A DNA stretch of 64,000 nt from Siphonodentalium dalli (taxonomy: Eukaryota > Mollusca > Scaphopoda > Gadilida > Siphonodentaliidae): the NCBI GenBank assembly GCA_032622095.1, contig CP136066.1:115343319-115407318 (forward strand). Reading direction: 5' to 3'. The notes under the pieces are model-generated. The model searched no databases. It saw only the letters and a program-made list of their open reading frames with translations, and was not told the DNA's origin. Shown here in pieces: positions 1-11,562 of the stretch (positions are counted from its first letter, which is position 1; each line of letters starts with the position of its first letter). The translations under genes were made by a program, and so were the position numbers.

Positions 1-1325
1 CTACCCGTATTACTAAATTTAATTCCAAGATAATTGTATTCATTAACAATTTCCAACTTTTGATTTCCAATGTGAAAGTCTGGTGAAGTTTTAGTTTTCC
101 TACTTCTAAACACCACACATTTAGTTTTATCAGTGTTCACGGTGAGTTTATTGGTCTCAGTGTATCTATTTAGTCTGTTTAGACAGCACTGTATCCCACT
201 TGGAGTATCCGAAAGTAAAACCAGGTCGTCAGCGAATAAAATGTGATTAAGTGTATCATTGCCTAAATGGACAGCATCGCAAGGACTGTCAAACTCTTTT
301 TTAATGTCGTCAATAAAGATTTTGAACAGGTTTGGGGACAATATGAATCCTCGCCTAACACCTATCGTGGATAAGCATGGAGGCCCCAACCCTTTGTTTG
401 TTTTGGTGATATAGTAGCTATTGTCATATAGTGACTGTATTATCCGTAGTATGAGTCCCTTAATGCCCGCGCATTTTAATTTTTTTTAAAGTAATTGTCT
501 GATTACTGTATCGAACGCTTTTCTGAAATCTATGAATGCAGCATACAGGGGCTTTCCCAATCGTTTGTATTTTTGAATGGCCGCGTGCAGAATAAATGTT
601 CCATCAATGGTGCTCTTCCCTTTCGAAAAACCAAATTGGTTTTCGCTGATAATATTGTTTACATGTAAGAAATCGATTAACCGACGATTAATTATTTTGT
701 TAAACAATTTACCGACCGCCGATGATACTGCTATTGCCCTGTAGTTATTGGGATCACTTTTGTCTCCTTTTTTGTGAATTAAAGTGAGGGTAGATTCGCT
801 CCAATCACTCGGATAATGTCCTGTCTCCAGAATTAAGTTAAACAATTTTACAATTTCATCAATTATCAATGGAACGAGTGACTTCAGCAATTCGTTCGAA
901 ATTTGGTCGGGTCCAATCGCCTTTCCGTTTTTTAGTTCTCTTGTAGCGCCAAGAACTTCCTCTGTCGTGATATCATCATTATTGATAGCTTGATTACAAG
1001 TTTGATATGCGTCCGAAGATAATCCACAATCTGGATTATCAGGTTTCGGACAATAAAGCTCAGTGAAAAAATCAACTGATCGATCAGCATCAAGTTCATT
1101 TTGTGAGACCGGTCTCTGCCGCATTTTTTTTATGATTTCCCAATATTGTTTTGGGTTGGTTGTTTCTAAAGTATCTAGTTTACAATATATATCTGCGTAG
1201 AATGCTCGTCGTTTAGCCTTCAGCGCCTTTTTGTACGCTTTTCGTTTCACATGGTATCGCGTTCTTAGGTTTGGGTCAAATGGGTTATTCCTCATATCGT
1301 TAATGATTTTTCCGAGATCGCGGAA
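1..1325 (-). pseudogene. LINE ORF2 reverse transcriptase fragment, one in-frame stop, runs off window
   Basis: Part of the ORF2 polyprotein of an APE-type non-LTR retrotransposon (CR1/Jockey-like group); it would reverse-transcribe its own RNA at a nicked target. Read from about 1325 downward, one frame stays open except for a TAA at 486-488. It begins with the linker before the RT (NPFDPNLRTRYHVKRK near 1285), then the RT fingers (SDPNNYRAIAV), motif A (AAFIDFRKAFDTV near 510-545), motif B (GVRRGFILSPNLF near 320-360) and the catalytic FADD at 225-236, then the EYNYLGIKF stretch near position 20. The endonuclease domain is absent and the upstream frame closes at about 1326, next to satellite-like sequence, so the copy looks 5'-truncated. 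The C-terminal zinc motif and 3' end lie outside the window. The frame is continuous across the stop, so this is a fairly young but dead copy. Confidence 0.9.
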
Positions 1326-1328
1326 TTA

Positions 1329-1900
1329 GATTATGTTTACCGATAACGACGCTGACAGCCCGGACCATCCCGGTCCAGCCCGGACCCCCCATATGGACTA
1401 TATGAGTGATTTTAAGGTCAATATAAGTGCAGGGGTGTCATGGAAACCCACTCAGGCTCGCTATTAACCCTCAAAATGCCGGCATCGGCGAAAATGTTCG
1501 CGGCGAAATGAAGCTAACAGCCCGACCGCCCCTGCTGCGTTCAGGTGTGATTTTAGTATTCATATCTGTGCGAGGGTGTTAATGAAACCCAAATACGCTC
1601 GGAGAGTGGTCAAGGTCAAACGGAAGTGCCGCTTATTAACCCCTAAACTTCCCAGATTCAGCCAGAATTACAAAATTGCGCCCCCAATAAACAAACTCAC
1701 AGCCCGGACCCCCTTAATGTCCTCGTACTTCTAATAACCCCTTACATGTGTTGTGGAACTACCCTCGACTACACTCACGAAGATACAAGGGCGAGTCGCC
1801 CACGAATGCCTGGCAATTAACCCCCAAAATGCCGCCATCGCCGATTATGTTTACCGATAACGACGCTGACAGCCGGACGCTGACAGCCCGGACCACTCAA
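1329..1900. repeat. Degenerate tandem repeat, about 160-185 bp period, four units
   Basis: The motif ACAGCCCG recurs at about 1356, 1517, 1699 and 1883, in a wider context of TTAACCCC.AAAATGCCG and GATTATGTTTACCGATAACG. The first and last units share a near-identical stretch starting at 1329 and 1843. The last unit has a small internal duplication of GACGCTGACAGCC. No coding sense. It adjoins the truncated end of the LINE, so it may be the LINE's target or another element's body. Confidence 0.65.
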
Positions 1901-2575
1901 ACAATCCATACTTGCATATACACCTCACGCATGACAATTCAGCAATTCACTGTATAATCATACACGCCATCCATGATAATACAGCTAAGCCATATACACC
2001 CACCAATGATAATACATACACGAGATATATAAATATACATCCCACCGTTACCACAAGGACACTCCCTATGTACCCACACGCTCGATAATGTCCACCCAGC
2101 TTACTCCATGTATTCATATTCAATCATGACCGTACAGTCATTCCATGTATACCTATACACATTACCCGTAACCATAACATCACACACCCCATCCATGATC
2201 ATACAGACAACGCATGTACATCCCACCCATGACCTTACAGTCACTCCATATATACATAATCAACACATATATGACCATGTAGCTATATACATACACCACA
2301 CCAATGACCATACAGGCACACCGGGTGCACCCGTACTGGATATACACAATAATACACGATACAGTCACTCCGTGCATACCGATTCACCTCACATCTGACC
2401 ATGACCTCTCCCTGTATACCTAGATGCATCTTTCCATGGACAACCCACTCATAAGCATATAGTCACTCATTGTATACCTACTCACATCAGTCATGGCATA
2501 CAATAACTCCATGTATACCTATTCACCTCACATATGATCACAGAGTAACTCCCTGCATGGCTACGATCTTGACAT
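1900..2575 (+). repeat. Minisatellite, irregular 40-55 bp unit (part of R1, copy A)
   Basis: Repeated phrases such as CATGACCATACAGTCACTCC followed by ATGTATACCTATACACA recur about a dozen times with many substitutions. The same phrases appear reverse-complemented at 36115-36965. In both places the array directly adjoins the same dispersed repeat core (2580-3700 here), so array and core look like one composite element. The short open frames across it in both strands are accidental. Confidence 0.75.
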
Positions 2576-2579
2576 CTAT

Positions 2580-3700
2580 ATTGTATCCTGTTGACATTTT
2601 TTTTTATCATAATGGACCAGAATAGCCAAAGATTATGGTCCATCTCAGTTCTGTCTCAAAGTTCTGCCCATTTTCTTTCAATAGATATGGCCAAAATCAC
2701 AAAAGAGGTTCTCGGCAAAATTACATACTTTAAAATGAATTTTTCATGCTCCATACGGAACTGGCACAACTGGGAATAGAACATGTAGTTGTCAATTAAT
2801 TAACTAACACGTATAATAACCAAGTGAGTCACAATTTGCTACCTTTTCGGATAATGCAGAGAATGTTCGGGATATATGTAAAAAAAATTACATTTTGGAA
2901 GCCATCTTGAGCAATTTGGTCTATAAACACTGTAGTGCGACACATTTAAGATAGACCAAAGCAATAAACACCTTTCAATCCAAAGATAGTTATATTTTAC
3001 CTGAAAAAATTGTCCAAACCTGAAAACTTAATTTTTGCCAATATTTATGTCAAGTATTTTAGAGAAAAGTCCAATATTTTTGACGATGTCATTGGTGAAA
3101 ATAGTAACAATTAACCATGGTGCATGTTAGTATTAAATGTGTATAGAATGCAGAATAGGCCATTCTATACATCAATACAACTTGTAAGTGATTACAAGAC
3201 ACGCTGTGTAATATTTACCATTTTCCATATTTTGGCGGCCATATTGGCAGCCATTTTGAGCCAAAGTAAGAATTTTGGTTCCAGTGATTTGGAATATTCA
3301 TAGGTAATGATATGCCTCAATTACATTACAAAGTTCTGCTCATTTCTTGTTGAAATATGAATAGAATCCCAATTGTATTTTTTTGTGAAATTTTATACCG
3401 CATTCTGTACAATCGAATTTTTGAGGGATCGGAAGGGTTAGGACCCCAATAATTACATATTTAATTGCTGCAATGATCAGTTAACATACGAAACACAAAA
3501 TAAAGTTGCATTACTCAACCAGTTCCAAACAGCATGAATTGATCTAGAAGATATTTGTGAAAAAATGTCATATTTTCAACTTCCGGCGGCCATTTTGGTG
3601 GCCATCTTGGGTGGTGAGTTTCAATTTTGGCCCCAAAAAGTGTCATTATGTCTTAGCTTCACGAAAATATATACATTTGTATACATTTTACTATATTTTC
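2580..3700 (+). repeat. Dispersed repeat family R1, copy A
   Basis: Non-coding repeat matching 36110-35000 (reversed) and 38755-39800 (same strand) over most of its length. Shared landmarks in order: GGCCA(A/G)AAT.(A)CAAAAGA near 2690, GTAGTTGTC near 2790, a GCCATCTTGAG block near 2900, GGCGGCCAT near 3232, TTTTATACCGC near 3395, GAGGGATCGGA.GG near 3425, and CTTCCGGCGGCCATTTT near 3580. The GGCGGCCAT/GCCATCTTG motif recurs inside each copy. No open frame or transposase was seen. Edges are approximate; the outer edge lies near a 13-G run at 3756-3768. Confidence 0.75.
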
Positions 3701-3769
3701 CGCTATAATTTTCATAAAACTGGCTCACTTATAGTTCTAGAAATGGATCGGGTTTGGGGGGGGGGGGGT

Positions 3770-4350
3770 AACAAATCTCGTTCTTATCAGAAAACGACAT
3801 GAATATATATTTCTTAAGTTGATCGTATCGATTTAGGGATGTATTGGTTGTAATAGTGCAACGTTCCAGCGGTGTACGCACATACACACACGTTGGACGA
3901 ATGCAATCATGTAAATAAAAGTGATTTTTTACGTTTTGGGGAGGGACCCGATGACCCCCTTCTTATCTTAAAACCCCAGGAAAAGTTGCTTCTTAAGTTG
4001 TGTTTTTATAATTAGTATATATCAAAGTACTTTGAAACAAAAAATTATGGATGTACGCGAAAGTATAAAAAAAAGTGAAAAATCACGTTTTGGGGTTCTG
4101 CATGGGACCCCCTTTCTTATCTGAAAACCCCAGGAAAATCCCTTTCTTAAGTTGTGTTTTATTTATCGGTACACTTAGGAGTATCATCAAACCGAAATTC
4201 ATCGATGTACGCGGAAGTGTAAATAGAAGTGATTTTTGGCACTTTTTGGGGTTCAGCGGCCCCTAAACCCCAGGAATGCGCAACTTAAGAAATCGGTTTT
4301 TCAGAATGTTCCATTATTAATACCAACTTTAGGGGGTCAAACCTTTTGTA
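3770..4350. repeat. Tandem repeat, about 157-177 bp period, three to four units
   Basis: TTCTTATC.GAAAAC and TTCTTAAGTTG recur with about 177 then 157 bp spacing (TTCTTAAGTTG near 3811, 3989 and 4146), with a final partial unit reading ACTTAAGAAATCGG near 4283. Units include GTACGCG.AAGT.TAAA and the G-rich ACGTTTTGGGG. Short open frames here are by-products of the repeat. The following 4350-4880 holds nothing I recognise. Confidence 0.6.
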
Positions 4351-4879
4351 CGCAAAAGTGTAAATGGAACATATGCGGGCTCCCCAACTACAAACACTGT
4401 ATATACCATTTTGTCAATACATGCTTCCATCTACGCCCGTGCCCGGGGGAGGATTGGCGATAGAGAAAAATCGAAACAACACGTTACAGTTAATGCAAAA
4501 GCCTTCTTAAATAAATGAAGTGGGTCCTGAAAAGGGCCGCCCTTAGGCCTGGAGTGCTCTTACGACACCCGTGACAAACACCACGCTGCACCATCATGCA
4601 CCTGAAATAGAATAACAGACATAAGCATACAGAAAATTCAATTTCAATCATTACCAAAACAGACACCCAAACACTGTGCTAGTAGAGCGACGAACCATTG
4701 ACAAACAATCCAAATTTACTGATTTATTTTATTCATCCACGAAATCAAGCGTTTTCAACCTAGCATTCCTGTGGCTAGAAATTTTCCAACTACGTAAATG
4801 TCATTTCAGTCCGACAAAATACACCGAAAGTCGAATATTTTCCTACCTTTGGTCAATTTTTTTTTAAATTATGTTTTGG

Positions 4880-5140
4880 GAGCGTTAGATTGTAATTCCC
4901 AAAATTTGGCATGTGCAATTGTAAAGAGAGTAGTTGGACGCGAAGCGCCAGGGATGGTCGAAAAGATCGAGTGATCTTTTCCTTCACCCCACAAATTGTG
5001 CAAGTGTCTGGTACCAGTCGGATACTTATTGGGTGGGGTGCACGTGGAACCTCTCTGGCTTGAACATTTCGGTCTGGTTCAAGGGCGCCGGTGCAGTTGA
5101 AAATTTCACCCTTACCACCCCATAGCTACGTCCCTGTTCA
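4880..5140. mobile_element. Possible end of a hAT-type element
   Basis: The stretch ends at 5140 with CTACGTCCCTG, whose complement CAGGGACGTAG closely resembles the hAT-type ends mapped at 16468 (CAGGGGCGTAG) and 28418 (CAGGGACGTGG). The bases after it, TTCAATGG, would be the target duplication, but no matching left end and duplication was found upstream, so this is probably a truncated copy. Confidence 0.3.
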
Positions 5141-5347
5141 ATGGCGTTCTTCTTTCAATTCGTTCACGACATTACCGGACTTCGTTAATTAGCTTCTCTG
5201 TCATGTTGTTATGAGAACAACTGTTATAGCTTGGCCAGACGTCGGCCAGGTGAAATTGGTCTTCACAGGGACAGGTTGATTGTCGACGATAATTGACTCC
5301 ATGCACATTGAGCGACACACACCTTAAAGTGTATGTCTCCGCGGCAT

Positions 5348-5530
5348 GTCAATCAATCAATCAATCAATCAATCAATATGTTTATTCAGAATAACACATG
5401 TGACATACGGATCATAAATAAATGTGGTATACAAATTTCAAAATGGTGCGATATGGTGTGAACAATCAGGCATAATTATGCATGGTTGACCGCATTAACC
5501 GTAGATATCATGTTCAATATTCAGTTTAGT
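5348..5530 (-). mobile_element. Retroposon 3' tail (LINE or SINE) with (TTGA)n end
   Basis: On the plus strand a (TCAA)7-8 microsatellite (5348-5377) is followed by ATGTTTATTC. Read on the minus strand this is a 3' untranslated end: GAATAAACAT, a polyadenylation-like AATAAA, then (TTGA)n. Such short-repeat tails are typical of CR1/L2-like LINEs and the SINEs that use them. No coding part is recognisable, so either a heavily 5'-truncated LINE or a SINE. The upstream limit (about 5530) is arbitrary. Confidence 0.45.
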
Positions 5531-6850
5531 TCAAAGGGGGTGTCAGAGAGGGGGCGGAATGTCGATTCCGCGACGCCAGGTGGGATCAGACCTTAAGTTT
5601 GTGTTCACTGGGGCTCACCGGCGCTACCTATAAATTTTTCCTTTTGTGATTTCGGGCGCTTATTCGTTACGACTATATACGCTCCGATTCCATGTTGACG
5701 TTTTTTAAGAGTTGATAGCACGCTACTTGCAAATAATTCCAAAACTCGCCTGCCCTCCATTTTGTTTATATATATTTAATCGAATGTGTATAGCGTCTAT
5801 ATGGGAGGCCAACTGTATATGATACGGGGCAATAGTGACTTGTTGATTAATATTGTGATCCAAAACGATGATTTGAAATCACCTTAAAATTGACGCTTTT
5901 TCCTTTGCGATTTAATGTTTCCGATCATGTTCTTTGGCATCATTCATGCGCCGATTCTTTGGTGATCAAAGATTAAATATGCTGTGATTTATCGGATATT
6001 CGGTGAACCAAAGGCTTTATATATATCGGACTGTGTCTATCTCAATAGGATATTTAGTAATCAAAAGGGCTTCGCTTGTGTTTTGTGGTGTATTTTAGTG
6101 TGGAGTCTTGATATAATAAGACAGTCGCGATAACTTACACACAATAATTATTTAAGTTATATGTATAGATATATAAAGGATATCTACACTTCTTGGTTGG
6201 ATATCGGAATTATGTCATGAGTGATGAAAAATTGTATTTCCACTCGTGAAATTCATTTTTGTTTCTGTCATCATGAATGAGATAATTACTATATCCAACC
6301 AAAATGTGTAGATTTTCTGTTTATTTTATGCTCCGCTTGGTTGACCCATGGCTCAATTCGAAAGAGCAAAAAGTGCAATGTTATACACCAGCACAGCCAT
6401 GGTAATTAATGAGCTTGTGCATATAAAAATAGTTCCATTTTCAAAGAGATTGGTTGAGGGATAGTGTGGCTAACATCATCGTATTTTTAACAAACATATT
6501 TAATTGATCACATATTACAATTTTTCAACCTGAAAACTCAGGGACTTTTAGCACAGTCTTCCGTCAAGAACCGAATCACTTTTAATTTTAGCGCGGATGG
6601 ATACGGATAACGGTTTTTATCTGAAGCAAACATCCTACTATTTGATAGCTTTGATGCATATCCAGGCAAACAATAATTCACGTTGGTCAAATTAAATCAT
6701 ACATGTATAATCACACACACTCTGTATTCACATAATTAGCGCCCGTATGAATCAGTACACATCTTCATACGGTTTACATGAACGTTTCCGATTTTTCACA
6801 AACCAATAACTGAAGTCGACACTTCATCAGAAGCTATGAGCACCTCCGTC
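5531..6850. other. No recognisable feature
   Basis: AT-rich sequence without a supportable open frame, tandem structure or terminal repeat that I could see on either strand. Confidence 0.5.
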
Positions 6851-6853
6851 ACT

Positions 6854-8240
6854 TCAAGCCGACCATGTGTAGTCAAATTGAGCTTGATGCACTGTCATAC
6901 TCTCCTCTGTGTAAATATAACACACATAATCAGTTAAGCATCCCTCTTCATTGAAAGTTACATCCGGTCTAATAGCAGGTAGAATTTTGGAAATGATCGT
7001 TGCGACGGCGTTTATCTCACGTTTGTGCCATGTTCTATACATGCTTTTTATGTGAGAAGTTGGATCTGTCTTCGTTTTTCCGGAAATAACATGCTCGAAA
7101 TGTCCTTGTTGTTTTTTCAACGTTGACATCCCAATAGTACTACCTGTGATTTTTGCTTTATTGCGCAGTTCAAACCATTCTGATGAACGTTGATGTATGT
7201 CCTGCAGTGGGAAAATATAGTAGTGGAATGTTTTGTTTGTATTGCCTTTCTTCAGGAAATCCATTAACACAAATGTAGTTTCGCTGCCGATCGCGACTCA
7301 AATCTATTTGCTTCGATTTCTAGAAAAGTCGCCATTACCTAAGCATACAGCACGAATCTCTGCCACTCGATCTATGGCATCCAACAACTGGTCAATGCAA
7401 AGTTGTATTCTGTATATGTGGCCGTTTTCACACTGCTTATTGCATACACAAACTTCGACTTTCTCCACTGTGATGCATCGCCTACTTCTTTAATTAAAGA
7501 TCGCATACCTGCTGTTTCCTCAACTTCTCTTTGACCCTACAACCAAATACTGTCGGAACTTCCATAGCTTTAGTGCACGAATCACGCGATGTGTGGTTGT
7601 TCTCAACAAGACTGATTGTTCCTCTATCAAGCTGACGGTTTATTTCAGCCAGAATGTCCTCTATACCATGTTTCTCATTGTCGAGCCTTAGCGTTCTCTC
7701 GGCAATGTTCGGCTTCTGTTCGAGTCCGAAAAGATTCACTTCTCCCAATCTCTTACCAAACTCCATTGCAATTTGTGTTCCAATCGAATGAAATTTTACG
7801 TATCTCCAACTGCCACTGATTTGAAATGTTCTATGTTCTCCCTCAGTATACCGGGAACACTACATTAATCAGCTCTCTCCAGAGGATAGTCAAGCTGGGA
7901 CATACGAAATTAACCTTGGCATTTCTTGGATTAATTTGCTCGTCTGTACTTATTCCCACACACTTCGGAACACCCGTGAACCTGAGACATTTGGCGCCAA
8001 AATGCGGTAGCCGACAGCCCAGGACTGTGTTATCTCGCGTTGATATCGCATCAAATAGATAATGTCAATCTGCGTAAACTTTACAACGTCCATGAACAGT
8101 TGGAAAGCAATGTTGTCCAAAGGGAAATAATCTGCCGACACCATGCGCAGGAATGCAATCCAGTCCTCCCGTGTTGTTTTAGGCATCGCGTGACCGTTCT
8201 TGCAACGTTTCAGTGTCAATTCCCATCAGATTGAGCGAAT
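6854..8240 (-). pseudogene. Decayed YqaJ-type recombinase/exonuclease gene, probably mobile-element derived
   Basis: Read from 8240 down to 6854, blocks of one protein can be followed through stops and frameshifts. First comes LTLKRCKNGHAMPKTTREDW with DYFPLDNIAF and FMDVVKFTQ (8219-7960). Then a weakly preserved NPRNAKVNFVCPSLTIL (about 7890-7840), FGKRLGEVNLFGLEQKPN (7766-7700), and ENGHIYRIQLCIDQLLDAID (about 7430-7370). Finally, after two in-frame stops near 7300, a YqaJ-like domain: HQRSSEWFELRNKAKITGST and RTWHKREINAVATI with RPDVTFNEEGCLTDYVC (7200-6890). YqaJ-family enzymes are alkaline-exonuclease-like nucleases, and proteins with this order of blocks are, to my knowledge, multicopy in invertebrate genomes. 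No host synteny is visible. Function in this copy is lost. The family link rests on motif reading only. Confidence 0.65.
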
Positions 8241-8293
8241 CGCCGTGCGCTGCTATGTCTTCATGGTAAAGAATGAGTAAAAGTGTTTTTGAT

Positions 8294-8765
8294 AAATTGA
8301 GCAAGGAGTTCAATCAAATCAATTTAATTGTATGTTTTTTATGTGTACCCATACCATAGTATGGTACACATAGTGTCGACGTCCGGATTGACCACTCGTC
8401 GTCCGTCCGTCCGTCCGTCTGTCTGTCTGTTTATCTGCCCGTCTGCCCATAGACACTTTACGCATAATGCGGTAACTCAAACATTTTCTATCCGATCGGA
8501 ACCAAATTTTGTATATGGGTTTCTCAGTGTTTCATATAGAGTTATTGCCATTTTTCGACTTAGAATTCACGCATGATGCCATAACTCAAACAATTTTTAT
8601 CTGATTGAAACCAAATTTGCTATGTGAATACAGATCAAGTTCGAATATGGGTTTGATCTTATTTATTTTAAAGGAGTTATGAGTCATAACTTATTACCCT
8701 TTTTCAACAAAAAAATTGAAGGAAAAACCATTGATTTTTTTAGATTGAACTCCTTGCTCAATTTA
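8294..8765. mobile_element. 472-bp segment with perfect 22-bp terminal inverted repeats
   Basis: The 22 bases at 8294-8315 (AAATTGAGCAAGGAGTTC, then AATC) are exactly complementary to 8744-8765. The interior is the 5' part of repeat family R2. No convincing target duplication flanks it, so it may be a MITE that carries R2 sequence or a local rearrangement. Confidence 0.55.
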
Positions 8766-11562
8766 ACAAACAAAATTATGGAAGTTTTTTTTTTACTTTT
8801 ATAATAATAAAAAAAAAAATTTAATTTAAAAAAAAAACAATTTAATTAGCACTTTCATTTGCTTGGGTTTTATACCATTAATTAGGTGTGATGTCCCGTT
8901 TTGAAAATATGAAGATTTCATTGCAATAGTTGTATGTAATATAATGATATCAATAAATTACCATGTGAACATCCAATATCCAGAGTATATGAGAGTTTGT
9001 TTAATATATGTCATTCCAAGTGAAATCTGTTATTAATTGAGTGATGACATATGGTTCAGAGCTCTAGAGGTGGTTAGATTAAGGTAAAGATAAACAACTG
9101 CACACTGGCTGGCAAATTGTTTATAATATCTGTCAAATTGATTAATGGCAGTATGAGACTCTTGTTTCTCCTATTCTTGAAATTTCATTACATGGTGTGA
9201 CAAGGGACCCCTCATCTGTATAAGTGTCTTCTGTATTCCATTGATCTGCTTCGAAAATAATGAACCCTTTCCAAGGTTCCCATATACACATGCTATAATG
9301 GACTCTTCCTCATATCTCTTATCTATGGTTATCTTTCCACACTATTCACTTCTATCGATTTTGGTATTGACTGATTAATTGATTTTTGAAATATATAACC
9401 CTTCAGACGCATGCTTTCAATTTGAAATTAAAATAATGGCTGATAGCCAATATTATTTTTCTATGCGATAGGTAACAGGCAGATAAATCTACATGACTAT
9501 TGTAGGTGATACCTTGTTTTGAAAATCAAGATGTTAGATGTTAATATTTCCAGGAACTTTATTTTCCCATTTGTTCATATTGTCATGGTTGATTGAATTT
9601 TAGGGGACAAAGAGCGCTTAGAAGATTAACATTGAAGGTTATGGATTTTAGTGTCCAAGCTACTTGTAAAACATTGTAATGTGTGAAACCATTTTATTGA
9701 GGGCTACTTGCTTTCTTTATATGAACTATGGTAATCTGTTTCGATTCAGATTAGTGATGCGACCCCTGGACCGCGGTCCTGTCCGGACCGGGTGTCACTG
9801 GACCGGACCGGACCGCTTTTTGCCGCCGGTCCGGTACTCTCCGGTCCGGTCCACTATTTTACTTCAGTTATAATAAACTATCGCGAATATTATTGCGTAT
9901 TTGCCGTAATATCAATCAGCAACGATGTATTGACACATTCAAGTGGTTAATATCTATTAAACGTTTGATGCCACGAAAACAATGTATAGATGTACAGACT
10001 TTATACATGTCACTTTCCTTAAAATGTGTTAGTGTAACACCGGCCAACACTATGTAGCACCCTATCAATGCGACAAACATGCAACTGAATGCGTATGGAA
10101 CTATTTGTCATAAACAGTGTAACATGGCATCAACTAATCAATTTGGATGGATATCGAATCGAGTATTCTATTGTTTTTCACAGTTATAATTATCGAAGAA
10201 CCATGCACACCACATTACATAGTATATACACAAGACAGTCACATTAATCCAATAGTATAGTTGTACTTAGGTATATAACTGTAATTGTAAGGACTATACA
10301 ATCAGCAATCACAATCTCCAAGACTCCAATATTAATGTAGTAGTCATATTAGTACACATTTGTATAATTTTCATCAGTATAGTTATTTCGTTTAAATTTC
10401 AATTTAATGAAAATAAGTATGATACGAATCATGCATACGATCAGTTGAGTGCCATGTTAGATTGGTTATAACACATTCTGGCACTAGCTATATATCTGTC
10501 CAATACATTGAATTAGTGCATGTTCGCATTACTAGAAATACTATTATCGTGCATCGTTCCCAGTATATCCCACCAGAGACAGACAATGATGCATACAATC
10601 GGCAAAAAATGAAACTTTTAAAATATATGAGCTCATTGCAACGCACTGAACTCAGTAACCTTATAGTTTGTACTATATGGAGTTAAAACTTTGAGAAAAC
10701 AGAATTCATTAACATATAGCCTACTATAGGTGGACCGGACCGTTTTGGACCGGTCCAGGCATGTGCACCGGACCGGAATGGCCTGGACCGGACCGGACTG
10801 GACCGCCTTGGCAGTGGACCGGACCACCCAAGGTGGTCCGCATCACTAATTCAGATGTCATAGGGGCCAGCATCCTCATCATATTATGTCCGTATAACAT
10901 TATATAGATAACACTTTTGTATTGTATAAATTACATATATTTTTGAAAACCATACACCCCTGTTATGAAACACTTAATCTCGCATGTGCCTATCGATATA
11001 AGCATTCCTTATTGCACAGGTCACTGAGGTCAGATATGATCTTATCTGTTCATGTTTGATAAACAAATAACAACTGGGGAGAATGGGGGGGGGGGTAGTA
11101 ATTAAAGTACAATTTAAATATGAGATGGAATCCCATACATGTATGTTGTTCTAAGCAGTCTGGCTTGTCAACAAATTATAATTTCTCTTTAGAAGTGAAT
11201 GAATTTTGAATATCTGGCATGTCAAAAGTGGCAGAGATAGGGATTTATCACTTTTGCTTCCAATGAGTTAACATAAACTCCTAAACATATCCTCCGAAAT
11301 CACTTAATCATTTGATCACACAGTGAGAGGTCTTTGGGTGAATAGGGACAGAGTTATGAGATTTAAAACTACTCCTCCCCCACCCCAAATACTTCTAACC
11401 CCTTCTTAAGACAAATTATTTGAGCTTTTGATTTCAAGTTGGGTACTGATCTATGGATTCCTGTGATCATATCTTTGAATTGAAAAGTTATCAGTTATAG
11501 CTAATCGCCATCGCAAAGGTGTGGGTTAAACATCTGCCGATCGTGATCGGCCTCTCGTTTTA
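8330..11562 (+). repeat. Dispersed repeat family R2, copy 1 (contains a hAT element)
   Basis: The 5' part has a palindrome around CCATACCATAGTATGG (8349-8372), then GTCCGGATTGACCACTCGTC, a (GTCC/GTCT)n run and a TTTTCTATCCGATCGGA block. It matches 29012-29420. A middle block with ACCCCTCATCTGTATA near 9210 and ATTAACCCTT-like text matches about 29480-29590. The 3' end is TAGCTAATCGC.ATCGC.AA, GGGTTAAACATCT and a perfect hairpin GCCGATCGTGATCGGC (11536-11551) followed by CTCTCGTT. The same 3' end occurs at 30827-30885. A hAT element (9752-10848) sits inside. The hairpin near the 3' end and the lack of terminal inverted repeats would fit a Helentron-like element, but that is inference. A weaker partial copy lies at 59380-59560. 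Confidence 0.55.
9752..10848. mobile_element. Non-autonomous hAT transposon with 8-bp target duplication
   Basis: Terminal inverted repeats TAGTGATGCG (left, 9752) and CGCATCACTA (right, ending 10848) are flanked by an exact 8-bp direct repeat ATTCAGAT (9744-9751 and 10849-10856). Ends beginning TAG.G.TGC and 8-bp duplications are hallmarks of hAT elements. Both subterminal regions (9760-9855 and 10728-10840) are packed with GGACCGG in both orientations, roughly twenty in all, probably transposase-binding repeats. The interior has no transposase frame; short frames at 10462-10686 and 10633-10827 are not hAT-like. Length 1,097 bp. It was mobilised by a transposase from elsewhere. Confidence 0.92.
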
